Assembly: GCA_047974855.1 (NCBI GenBank) | Contig: JBKECT010000049.1 | Span: 1 to 31,650 of the forward strand | Source of the DNA: CAYNRG01 sp047974855 | GTDB lineage: Bacteria > Bacillota_I > Bacilli_A > Erysipelotrichales > Erysipelotrichaceae | DNA length: 31,650 bases | Reading direction: 5' to 3' | In this document: positions 7,903-15,197 of the stretch, piece after piece | Layout: every line of letters begins with the position of its first letter | Position numbering within the stretch: position 1 is the first letter of the stretch | The notes under the pieces: model-generated | What the model was told of the DNA's origin: nothing | What the model saw: only the letters and a program-made list of their open reading frames with translations | Database searches by the model: none | Program-made: the position numbers and the translations under genes

Positions 7903-9249
7903 ATGAAAAAATTTGTTGCGCTTTTATGTGTATCGCTACTGTTGTTTACGGCAACAGGATGCACAAGCAATAACACACCGACTGAAACTACTACACCAGA
8001 CACAGAACCACAAGTACTCAAAGTTGCAGGGCTTGATGGAGGGTATGGAACAAGCGGATGGGAAGCAGTAGTTGCTGCATTCGAAGCACAAGAAGGTGTA
8101 ACAGTAGAGTTACAACTTGAAAAGAACATCGATGAAATCTTGCGTCCTGTTATTGTATCAGGAAGAGATATTCCAGACGTAATCTATTTATCTTATGGAG
8201 CAAAAGGTGGACTAACTGCTACTATGGCGGCAGAAAATCAAATCGTAAATATTACAGATGTGTTTGATATGACGATTCCAGGTGAAGAAGTCACTGTCAA
8301 TGACAAGATTACTCCAGGACTTACTTCAGCAATCAGTTCAAGTCCTTATGGAGATGGAGAAGTATACTTAGCTCCTGTATTCTATGCGCCTACAGGATTA
8401 TTCTACAATGCCGGATTATTCGAAGAAAAAGGCTGGGAAGTTCCAACAACTTGGGATGAAATGTGGGCACTTGGCGATTTAGCAAAAGAAGAAGGAATTG
8501 CATTATTCACATATCCTGTTGCTGGGTATTTCGATGCATTCTTCTCAGCACTATTAAACCAAACTGCTGGACCTGAAGTATATGAAAGACTTATGAACTA
8601 TGATACATCAGCTTGGGAATTACCAGAAGTTAAAGAAGCTTTTGAAATCGTAGGGAAACTTGCGACTTATGTTGAAGAAAGCACAGTTTCAAATGCAAAC
8701 GGTGAAGGATTCACAAAGAACCAACAATTAATCTTAGACAACAAAGCATTGTTTGTTCCTAATGGAACTTGGTTACCAGGAGAAATGGCTGATGCTCCAA
8801 GAGCGGATAATTTCGAATGGGGATTCATTGCAGCACCAACAAGCAATGGAAATGATCGTTACTCTACAACGTTCACTGAACAAGTATATATTCCAAGTGG
8901 AGCAGAAAATGTTGACTTAGCGAAAAAATTTATTGCATTCCTTTATTCAGATGTTGCAACTAAATTATTCTTAGAAAACACAAGTGATGGTGCAGTAATG
9001 CCGGTTGAAGGAGCTACAGCACTAATTAGTGATGAAACTGTAAAACAATACTATGCATTATATGAAGAAGGTGTAAAACCAAATGCAGTAGGATTTGTTA
9101 CAGTTGAACCTGTAGAAGGTGTGGTTATTCCAGGTGGAACAGGTATTCTTTATGGAACAATTAATTCTGTTGTAAATGGAACTAAGACAGTAGATGAGTG
9201 GTACCAAGATGTTCTTGATGGTGTGGCTCAATACGATCCAAACAGATAG
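7903..9249 (+). CDS. Sugar ABC transporter substrate-binding lipoprotein
   Basis: Extracellular family-1 carbohydrate-binding lipoprotein of 448 residues. It has a lysine-start signal peptide and a lipobox ending TATGC with the lipidated Cys at 20, followed by a Thr/Pro-rich tether. The mature part has typical features: an early QVLKVAGL strand, IPDVIYLSYG near 85, YNAGLFEEKGWEVPTTWDEM (ends YNAGLF and TWDEM) near 167-185, and FVPNGTWLPGEMA near 284, a phrase shared with NgcE-like chitobiose binders. GGGAGGAG precedes the ATG. The gene heads a six-gene operon with GH112, so galacto-N-biose or a sulfated form is the likely ligand (inference). No ATPase gene is present in the operon. Confidence 0.9.
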   Translation: MKKFVALLCVSLLLFTATGCTSNNTPTETTTPDTEPQVLKVAGLDGGYGTSGWEAVVAAFEAQEGVTVELQLEKNIDEILRPVIVSGRDIPDVIYLSYGAKGGLTATMAAENQIVNITDVFDMTIPGEEVTVNDKITPGLTSAISSSPYGDGEVYLAPVFYAPTGLFYNAGLFEEKGWEVPTTWDEMWALGDLAKEEGIALFTYPVAGYFDAFFSALLNQTAGPEVYERLMNYDTSAWELPEVKEAFEIVGKLATYVEESTVSNANGEGFTKNQQLILDNKALFVPNGTWLPGEMADAPRADNFEWGFIAAPTSNGNDRYSTTFTEQVYIPSGAENVDLAKKFIAFLYSDVATKLFLENTSDGAVMPVEGATALISDETVKQYYALYEEGVKPNAVGFVTVEPVEGVVIPGGTGILYGTINSVVNGTKTVDEWYQDVLDGVAQYDPNR

Positions 9250-9272
9250 GGATTTAAATTTAAAAAATATGT

Positions 9273-9305
9273 GGGGAATAGTGAGCAATCTCTATTCCTC
9301 TTTTT
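9273..9305 (+). terminator. Attenuating hairpin between binding protein and permeases
   Basis: GGGGAATAG (9273-9281) pairs with CTATTCCTC (9292-9300) with one G-U pair and a 10-nt loop, followed by five T residues. It lies 24 nt after the binding-protein stop and before the permease ribosome site. Partial termination here would give more binding protein than permease, a common arrangement. It also rules out a permease start at 9271. Confidence 0.65.
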
Positions 9306-9324
9306 AAAAGAAAGAAGGAATTAT

Positions 9325-10215
9325 ATGAGAAGAAAACAGAAATCTCGATTTATTGCACTTTGCACAATCCCGGCTTTTCTTTTGTTTGGTGTTTTTATGA
9401 TTCTTCCGACGTTAAATATATTCGTTATGTCTATGTATAAGTGGGGTGGGCTATCAGCAAATAAAAAATGGTATGACTTTAAAAACTTTGAAATTTTATT
9501 TAGGGATATGAAGTTTATTCAATCACTTCAAAACACAATCTTTCTTGTGGTGATTGTAACAATTTTAACCTTTGCGATATCCATTATATTTGCGTCCATA
9601 TTGGTGCGTGAGAAAATCAAAGGGCAAAATTTCTTTAGAGTTGTATTCTATATTCCAAATATTTTGTCTGTTGTAGTTATCTCAGCTATTTTTGCACAGA
9701 TCTATGACCCAAACTATGGATTACTTAACAGCATCATTGGATTATTCAAACCAGAAAACTGGACGACGATAAAATTTTTAGGAGATCAAAAAATTGTGTT
9801 GTACTCACTTGCTGGAGCGATGGTATGGCAGGCGATAGGATACTACATGGTAATGTATATGGCGAGTATGAGTTCAATCTCTATCCACTTATATGAAGCT
9901 GCAGATTTAGAAGGTGCAAGTAAAGCAAAGCAGTTTTTTTGCATAACATTGCCCCTGATTTGGACTAATCTTCGTACAACACTCACATTCTTCATTATTA
10001 GTACAATTAATTTAAGTTTCTTGTTTACAAAGGTAATGACTGATGGAGGACCTGATGGAGCTAGTGAAAACGTGCTTGGCTATTTGTATAGACAAGCTTA
10101 CACAAACGCTTCATATGGCTATGCGATGGCAATTGGTGTGGTTGTCTTTACGATTTCATTTATATTAAGTGCAGTAGTGAATAAAGCTACTGAACGTGAT
10201 GTAATTGAATATTAG
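9325..10215 (+). CDS. Sugar ABC transporter permease, MalF-like
   Basis: Integral membrane protein of 296 residues with six predicted membrane segments, the first being CTIPAFLLFGVFMILPTL. The cytoplasmic EAA loop, which docks the ATPase, reads YEAADLEGASKAKQFF followed by ITLPLI at about 190-215. ATG 9325 is chosen because AAGGA lies 7 nt upstream. A longer frame would start in the terminator hairpin. The end carries a motif typical of the first permease of CUT1 importers (VMTDGGPDGASENVLGYL). The next permease gene follows after 9 nt. Confidence 0.92.
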   Translation: MRRKQKSRFIALCTIPAFLLFGVFMILPTLNIFVMSMYKWGGLSANKKWYDFKNFEILFRDMKFIQSLQNTIFLVVIVTILTFAISIIFASILVREKIKGQNFFRVVFYIPNILSVVVISAIFAQIYDPNYGLLNSIIGLFKPENWTTIKFLGDQKIVLYSLAGAMVWQAIGYYMVMYMASMSSISIHLYEAADLEGASKAKQFFCITLPLIWTNLRTTLTFFIISTINLSFLFTKVMTDGGPDGASENVLGYLYRQAYTNASYGYAMAIGVVVFTISFILSAVVNKATERDVIEY

Positions 10216-10224
10216 GGGGTAAAA

Positions 10225-11106
10225 ATGAAAAAGATAAAAAATACAGATAAATTATATAAGATTTTTATTTATGTGGCGCTTATTACCCTAGCAATATCAA
10301 TCATTGTACCGGTCGCGTGGGTATTTATGGCTTCAATAAAAGAGAATTCAGAGTTTTATGGTAACCCTTGGGCACTTCCTTTGGGGGTCTATATTCAAAA
10401 CTTTGTGAATGCCTTCAACAAAGCGAAGATGGGTGAGTACTTTATGAACTCAGTTTTGGTAACCGGACTATCACTGATTATTCTACTTGTGGTAGCTCTT
10501 CCTAGTGCTTATGTTTTAGCGAGATACAATTTTAAATTCAAAAAAATTGTTTCAACACTATACATGGGAGGGTTGTTTATTAATGTTAACTACATTGTTG
10601 TACCAATTGCGCTTATGCTAGGTGATTGGAATGATTGGTTTTATAATTTATTTCAAATCGATAAAGTCTTTACTGACAACATTTACATCCTTTCTCTTAT
10701 CTATGCAGCAACTTCAATTCCATTCACAGTCTATCTTTTACAAGGGTATTTTAAGACACTCCCTAAGACCTATGAAGAAGCAGCGTTTATTGATGGATGT
10801 TCATATGGCAAAACGATGGTAAAAATTATGATACCAATGGCGAAACCAAGCATCATCACAGTGATACTATTTAATTTTTTGAAATTTTGGAATGAATATA
10901 TCATTGCTTTAACTATTATGACAACTCAAGCAAATAAAACATTACCTGTTGGTCTTATGGATTTAACACAGGCTGCACGTGGTAAGGCAGAGTATGGAAT
11001 GCTATATGCAGGGCTTGTCATTGTTATGATTCCGACACTAGTGTTATATATTATGGTTCAAAAGAAGTTAACTCAAGGAATGACCTTGGGTGGAATAAAG
11101 GATTAG
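10225..11106 (+). CDS. Sugar ABC transporter permease, MalG-like
   Basis: Second CUT1 permease, 293 residues, six predicted membrane segments. The EAA loop is YEEAAFIDGCSYGKTMVKI with IPMAKP near 190-215. The C-terminal phrase TQGMTLGGIKD is typical of this subunit (the family usually ends in VKG). TTAGGGGG precedes the ATG. It should form a heterodimer with the permease encoded just upstream. The ATPase must come from elsewhere, as in many Gram-positive bacteria that share one MsmK/MsiK-type ATPase among several importers. Confidence 0.93.
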   Translation: MKKIKNTDKLYKIFIYVALITLAISIIVPVAWVFMASIKENSEFYGNPWALPLGVYIQNFVNAFNKAKMGEYFMNSVLVTGLSLIILLVVALPSAYVLARYNFKFKKIVSTLYMGGLFINVNYIVVPIALMLGDWNDWFYNLFQIDKVFTDNIYILSLIYAATSIPFTVYLLQGYFKTLPKTYEEAAFIDGCSYGKTMVKIMIPMAKPSIITVILFNFLKFWNEYIIALTIMTTQANKTLPVGLMDLTQAARGKAEYGMLYAGLVIVMIPTLVLYIMVQKKLTQGMTLGGIKD

Positions 11107-11115
11107 GTGATAAAG

Positions 11116-11289
11116 ATGGAGCGTACAAATTGGGTAAAAATTATTATTACATTACTGTTTTTTATCGCCTCGGTAGCCTTAGTTGTTGTCGGACAAATGA
11201 AAGTAGGATATAGAGGGCTATTTATGGAAATTGTGGGGCTTACTGGACTGGTAGTGTTACTGTACTTATACAATAGACAATATAAATAA
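11116..11289 (+). CDS. Small two-helix membrane protein in the galacto-N-biose operon
   Basis: This encodes 57 residues with two hydrophobic segments (about 7-26 and 33-52) joined by a short basic turn QMKVGYRG, and a basic tail NRQYK. AGGTGA, overlapping the end of the permease gene, lies 5 nt before ATG 11116. A GTG at 11107 is a weaker alternative. It lies 9 nt after the permease stop and 13 nt before the phosphorylase start. I cannot assign a function. Its position suggests a transporter accessory subunit or a small regulator of the importer. Confidence 0.75.
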   Translation: MERTNWVKIIITLLFFIASVALVVVGQMKVGYRGLFMEIVGLTGLVVLLYLYNRQYK

Positions 11290-11302
11290 AGGAGAGATGG
11301 TA

Positions 11303-13459
11303 ATGAAAAAAGGTAGATTGACTTTGCCAACAGATATGGATGTTGTTGAGGAAACGCGACGACTAATTCAAGAGTTGGAAGTTGATGCGATTCGTGATTG
11401 TGATGGGACAGATATGCCTGAATCACTTTTAGAAGTTGATGCTAAAATTTATGCAACATATTATACAACAAGAAAAGATAATGAGTGGGCAAAAAATAAT
11501 CCAGAAGAAATTCAGCAGGAATATTTAATTACTGATCGCCATACCGCAAAAGAAGAGACACTTGAGATTGTTTTGATGAAAGGGTTTCATACCCAGCAGC
11601 TTGCGGTCAATGACCTTGATGATCCAAAACAGTGGTGGGAAGTAATTGATAGAACAACTGGAGAAGTGGTTTCAACGAGTGATTGGACATATAATAAAGA
11701 AAAAGGATCTGTCACAATTAACACCAAAAAATATCACGTTTATACGGTAAGCTTCTTAGCATTTTTGGTGTGGGATCCAGTGCATATGTACAACTTCATT
11801 ACCAATGACTGGAAAGATGAACAACATCAATGCACTTTTGATGTAAGACAGCCTAAAACACAGGTATATGTCAAAGAAAAATTAAGACAGTTTTGCGTCG
11901 ATAACGAACATGTTGATGTCATTAGATTTACAACATTTTTTCATCAATTCACCTTAACCTTCGATGATAAAAAACGTGAGAAGTTTGTAGAGTGGTTTGG
12001 ATATAGTGCTAGTGTGAGCCCGTATATTTTAAGAAAATTTGAAAAATGGGCAGGATATAAATTTAGACCTGAATATATTGTTGACCAAGGATATCACAAT
12101 TCAACATTTAGAGTTCCAAGCAAAGAGTTTAAGGACTTTATAGAGTTTCAACAAATTGAAGTTTGCAAGCTTGCAAAAGAGCTAGTAGATATCGTTCATG
12201 AACATGGTAAAGAAGCGATGATGTTTTTAGGAGATCATTGGATTGGAGCAGAACCATATGGCAAATATTTTGAAGCCATTGGGTTAGATGCAGTTGTAGG
12301 ATCGGTTGGTAATGGTGTAACGATGAGAATGATTTCTGATATTAAAGGAGTTAAGTATACAGAAGGAAGACTGTTACCTTATTTTTTCCCTGATGTTTTT
12401 ACAGAGGGTGGTAAACCAATAGAAGAAGCAAAAGAAAACTGGGCACAGGCACGCCGTGCTATTTTAAGAAGCCCCCTTTCAAGAATTGGATATGGAGGAT
12501 ATTTAAAACTTGCGATTGAGTGGCCAGGTTTTATTGATACAATAAAAACGGTTGTCCGTGAGTTTAGAGAAATTCATGATTTCACAAATGAAAGCAAATC
12601 CTATGTTGCCCCATTTAAGGTTGCTATTTTAAATAGTTGGGGTGGAATTAGAAAGTGGATGAGTAATCAAGTTCACCATGGTATTTGGTATCGTGAAATA
12701 TATAGCTATGTTGGCGTTATTGAGTGCTTGAGTGGAATGCCATTTGATGTGGAGTTTATTAACTTTGATGATATAAAAAAGGGAATTGATCCTGATATCA
12801 AAGTTATTATTAACGCAGGAGCTGCTGGAACTTCATGGAGTGGGCATGATGCTTGGATTGATGAGGAAGTGGTGGGAGTACTTCGCCAGTGGGTTGATCA
12901 GGGTGGTGGATTTATTGGAATAGGAGAACCAACAGCTTATCAACACCAGGGACGTTTTTTTCAACTAAGCGATGTTTTAGGAGTAGATAAAGAAGTGGGA
13001 TTTACGATGAGTCACGATAAATATAATGACTTAAATCCAAACCATTTTATCACTGAGGAAAATGAGGAAGAAATAGATTTTGGTGAAGGAATGCCTAGCA
13101 TTTATGCATGGGGAGAAGATTACCAAGTTTTGGCAAAAGATCAAAAGTATTGTCAGCTAGTGACAAATACATATGGAAAAGGACGAAGTGTATATTTTGC
13201 TGGACTCCCATATTCACCGAAGAATTGTCGATTATTGCTGAGAACACTTTATTATGTGGCACAGCAAGAAAATTTGCTAAAAAAATATTATGTCAGCAAT
13301 GTTGATACAGAAATTGCGGCTTTTGAACAAGTTGGTAAGATATGTGTTATCAATAATGATTGCAAAGAAGTTTCAACAGATGTGTACATTGATGGCGAAG
13401 TAATCGAAACTTTAAAGTTAAAGTCTTTGGAAATGAGATGGCTAGATATAAAAAAATAG
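11303..13459 (+). CDS. lnpA: 1,3-beta-galactosyl-N-acetylhexosamine phosphorylase (GH112)
   Basis: Cytoplasmic GH112 enzyme. The family splits galacto-N-biose or lacto-N-biose with phosphate, giving galactose-1-phosphate and GalNAc or GlcNAc. Its 718 residues match the usual length of about 720-750. The N-terminus KKGRLTLPTD is typical. The general acid lies in MMFLGDHWIGAEPYG at residue 311, equivalent to Asp313 of the Bifidobacterium longum enzyme. A Rossmann-like domain (VIINAGAAGTSWSG, then GGGFIGIGEPTAYQHQG) and a beta-rich end follow. ATG 11303 is chosen over 11297 because AGGAGA is 7 nt away from it and only 1 nt from the other. The GH101 gene nearby favours galacto-N-biose as substrate. 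A galactosyl-rhamnose specificity cannot be excluded from sequence alone. Confidence 0.92.
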   Translation: MKKGRLTLPTDMDVVEETRRLIQELEVDAIRDCDGTDMPESLLEVDAKIYATYYTTRKDNEWAKNNPEEIQQEYLITDRHTAKEETLEIVLMKGFHTQQLAVNDLDDPKQWWEVIDRTTGEVVSTSDWTYNKEKGSVTINTKKYHVYTVSFLAFLVWDPVHMYNFITNDWKDEQHQCTFDVRQPKTQVYVKEKLRQFCVDNEHVDVIRFTTFFHQFTLTFDDKKREKFVEWFGYSASVSPYILRKFEKWAGYKFRPEYIVDQGYHNSTFRVPSKEFKDFIEFQQIEVCKLAKELVDIVHEHGKEAMMFLGDHWIGAEPYGKYFEAIGLDAVVGSVGNGVTMRMISDIKGVKYTEGRLLPYFFPDVFTEGGKPIEEAKENWAQARRAILRSPLSRIGYGGYLKLAIEWPGFIDTIKTVVREFREIHDFTNESKSYVAPFKVAILNSWGGIRKWMSNQVHHGIWYREIYSYVGVIECLSGMPFDVEFINFDDIKKGIDPDIKVIINAGAAGTSWSGHDAWIDEEVVGVLRQWVDQGGGFIGIGEPTAYQHQGRFFQLSDVLGVDKEVGFTMSHDKYNDLNPNHFITEENEEEIDFGEGMPSIYAWGEDYQVLAKDQKYCQLVTNTYGKGRSVYFAGLPYSPKNCRLLLRTLYYVAQQENLLKKYYVSNVDTEIAAFEQVGKICVINNDCKEVSTDVYIDGEVIETLKLKSLEMRWLDIKK

Positions 13460-13480
13460 ATGTTATTTATAACATCTTTT
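13458..13480 (+). other. Intercistronic hairpin between phosphorylase and sulfatase
   Basis: AGATGTTAT (13458-13466) and ATAACATCT (13469-13477) form a perfect inverted repeat with a 2-nt centre, followed by four T residues. It begins in the phosphorylase stop codon. It may be a weak terminator, an RNA processing site or a 3' stabiliser that lowers sulfatase expression. Confidence 0.5.
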
Positions 13481-13501
13481 GCTATTATAAAGGAGAAAAA
13501 A

Positions 13502-14956
13502 ATGAAGAGAGTGAATATTGTATTAATTGTATGTGACCAATTTCGTGGAGATGCCTTATCAATATTGGGACATCCCGATGTTAAGACGCCTTATTTAAAT
13601 ACCTTGGCAAATGATGGACATCTTTTTGAAAAAGCATACTCAGCTTGTCCGACATGCATTCCAGCAAGAGCAATTTTACATACTGGGCAAAACCAAAGGC
13701 ATACCAAAAGAGTAGGATATGAAGAAGGTGTTGAATGGGATTATCCTGAAATGATGGCTGAAGTTTTTAAGCAGAGAGGATATCAAACACAGTGTGTAGG
13801 AAAGATGCATGCTCATCCACCACGTGTTTCTTGTGGGTTTGAAAACATTAAACTTCATGATGGATTTCTTCATCATTATCGCAAAGACGATACGCCTTTT
13901 TGGCAACATCAACTTGTGAATGATGACTATGTGTCGTTTTTGAAAGACAAAGAAGGAATGAATGCGGATATTACTAATGGTGGAGTTGAGTGTAATTCTT
14001 GGGTTGCTAATCCATGGATCTACCAAGAGAAAAATCATCCAACTAACTGGTGTGTTGATGAAAGCATTAACTTTTTAAAAACCAGAGATCGAACCAGACC
14101 GTTTTTTTTGATGACAAGTTTTGTAAGACCACACGCACCATTTGATCCACCAAAACAATATATGGATATGTACTTAAATAAAGACCTAACGATGCCCAGT
14201 GTCGGCTCATGGGTAGACCTAAGTCGCAATCAGGAAAATGGATATAATACGAATAGTTTAGATGGGTGTAATGATCAAGAATTAATTCGACAAGCTATGG
14301 CGGGGTATTATGGATGCATTACACACGTTGATCATCAGATTGGGAGACTAATAACAGCATTAGAATTAGAGAACAGCTATGATAACTCGATTATCTTATT
14401 TACTAGCGATCATGGGGAATTGTTGTTTGATAACAATACGTTTAGAAAGACATTACCTTATGAGGGAAGCATAAGAATTCCGTGCATAGTTCATGTGGGG
14501 AAAGATGTTGCGGATAGTGAAAAAAAGAGATATAGCGATCTATTTGAATTAAGGGATGTCATGCCAACATTACTTGATTTTGCGGGTTTAGAAATTCCAT
14601 CTACTGTGGATGGATTATCATTTAAAGACCTTATTTTAAATAAAGGAGTGATTGAGCGGGAATACATTCACGGAGAACACAGTGGGAGTAAGTACACAGC
14701 GAATCAATATATCGTTACAAAGAAATATAAATACATTTGGTATACACAAAGGGATTGCGAACAATTCTTTGACTTAGAAAAAGATCCTAAGGAACTTGTA
14801 AACTTAATTGATGATCAAAGTTATCAAAATCAAATAAAGAAGTTAAGATCAAATTTGATTGATGAATTAAAAGATCGTGAAGAAGGATACAGTGATGGAG
14901 TAAGTTTAATAAAAGGATGTAATCCAGTTAATGTTTTGAAAAGAAATTATCAGTAG
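13502..14956 (+). CDS. Cytoplasmic Cys-type S1 sulfatase
   Basis: Sulfate-ester hydrolase of 484 residues in the alkaline-phosphatase superfamily. The N-terminal metal site is VCDQFRGD (D12). The active-site signature is C52-I-P-A-R, where Cys must be oxidised to formylglycine by an anaerobic sulfatase-maturing enzyme. That enzyme is not in this window. Later motifs include GKMHAHP, FVRPHAPFDPP and FTSDHGELLFDN, which supply further metal and sulfate ligands. No signal peptide is visible: ATG 13502, behind AAAGGAG, begins MKRVNIVLIV, which is already the first core strand. The enzyme should therefore act inside the cell. Its place as last gene of the galacto-N-biose operon suggests it desulfates an imported sulfated mucin disaccharide or monosaccharide (inference). 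Confidence 0.88.
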   Translation: MKRVNIVLIVCDQFRGDALSILGHPDVKTPYLNTLANDGHLFEKAYSACPTCIPARAILHTGQNQRHTKRVGYEEGVEWDYPEMMAEVFKQRGYQTQCVGKMHAHPPRVSCGFENIKLHDGFLHHYRKDDTPFWQHQLVNDDYVSFLKDKEGMNADITNGGVECNSWVANPWIYQEKNHPTNWCVDESINFLKTRDRTRPFFLMTSFVRPHAPFDPPKQYMDMYLNKDLTMPSVGSWVDLSRNQENGYNTNSLDGCNDQELIRQAMAGYYGCITHVDHQIGRLITALELENSYDNSIILFTSDHGELLFDNNTFRKTLPYEGSIRIPCIVHVGKDVADSEKKRYSDLFELRDVMPTLLDFAGLEIPSTVDGLSFKDLILNKGVIEREYIHGEHSGSKYTANQYIVTKKYKYIWYTQRDCEQFFDLEKDPKELVNLIDDQSYQNQIKKLRSNLIDELKDREEGYSDGVSLIKGCNPVNVLKRNYQ

Positions 14957-14997
14957 AAAAAGGATAGGATGCATTGTGCATAATATTCTTTTCTTTT
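14955..14997 (+). terminator. Probable terminator of the galacto-N-biose operon
   Basis: AGAAAA at 14955-14960 can pair with TTTTCT at 14989-14994. An inner hairpin ATGCA/TGCAT (14969-14973, 14977-14981) lies within, and a T-rich run follows. The stem is interrupted, so termination is plausible but not certain. The next gene has its own promoter. Confidence 0.45.
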
Positions 14998-15101
14998 ATT
15001 CAAGTGCATTGAAACAATTTATTTTGTAAGAAAATTAATGACAAAGGTACTATAGAAATAAAGAAAAAATAGTTTAGTTACTACTTGTACATTAAAAAAA
15101 T

Positions 15102-15166
15102 AAAGCAATATTTCTATATCTTAAAACAATATTTATATAACAATGATTTTGTATAGAATTTATACT
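15102..15166 (+). promoter_or_regulatory. Promoter and AraC-type tandem operator of the GH101 gene
   Basis: Half-site 1 is AAAGCAATATTTCTATA at 15102-15118. Half-site 2 is AAAACAATATTTATATA at 15123-15139, exactly 21 bp later. TATACT is at 15161-15166, 59 bp from the start of half-site 1. No -35 consensus is present at 16-18 bp. This is the clearest of three copies of the element and defines the repeat. Confidence 0.72.
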
Positions 15167-15197
15167 AAAAGTGTAAGTGTCTAAAAGGAGGAAAGAA

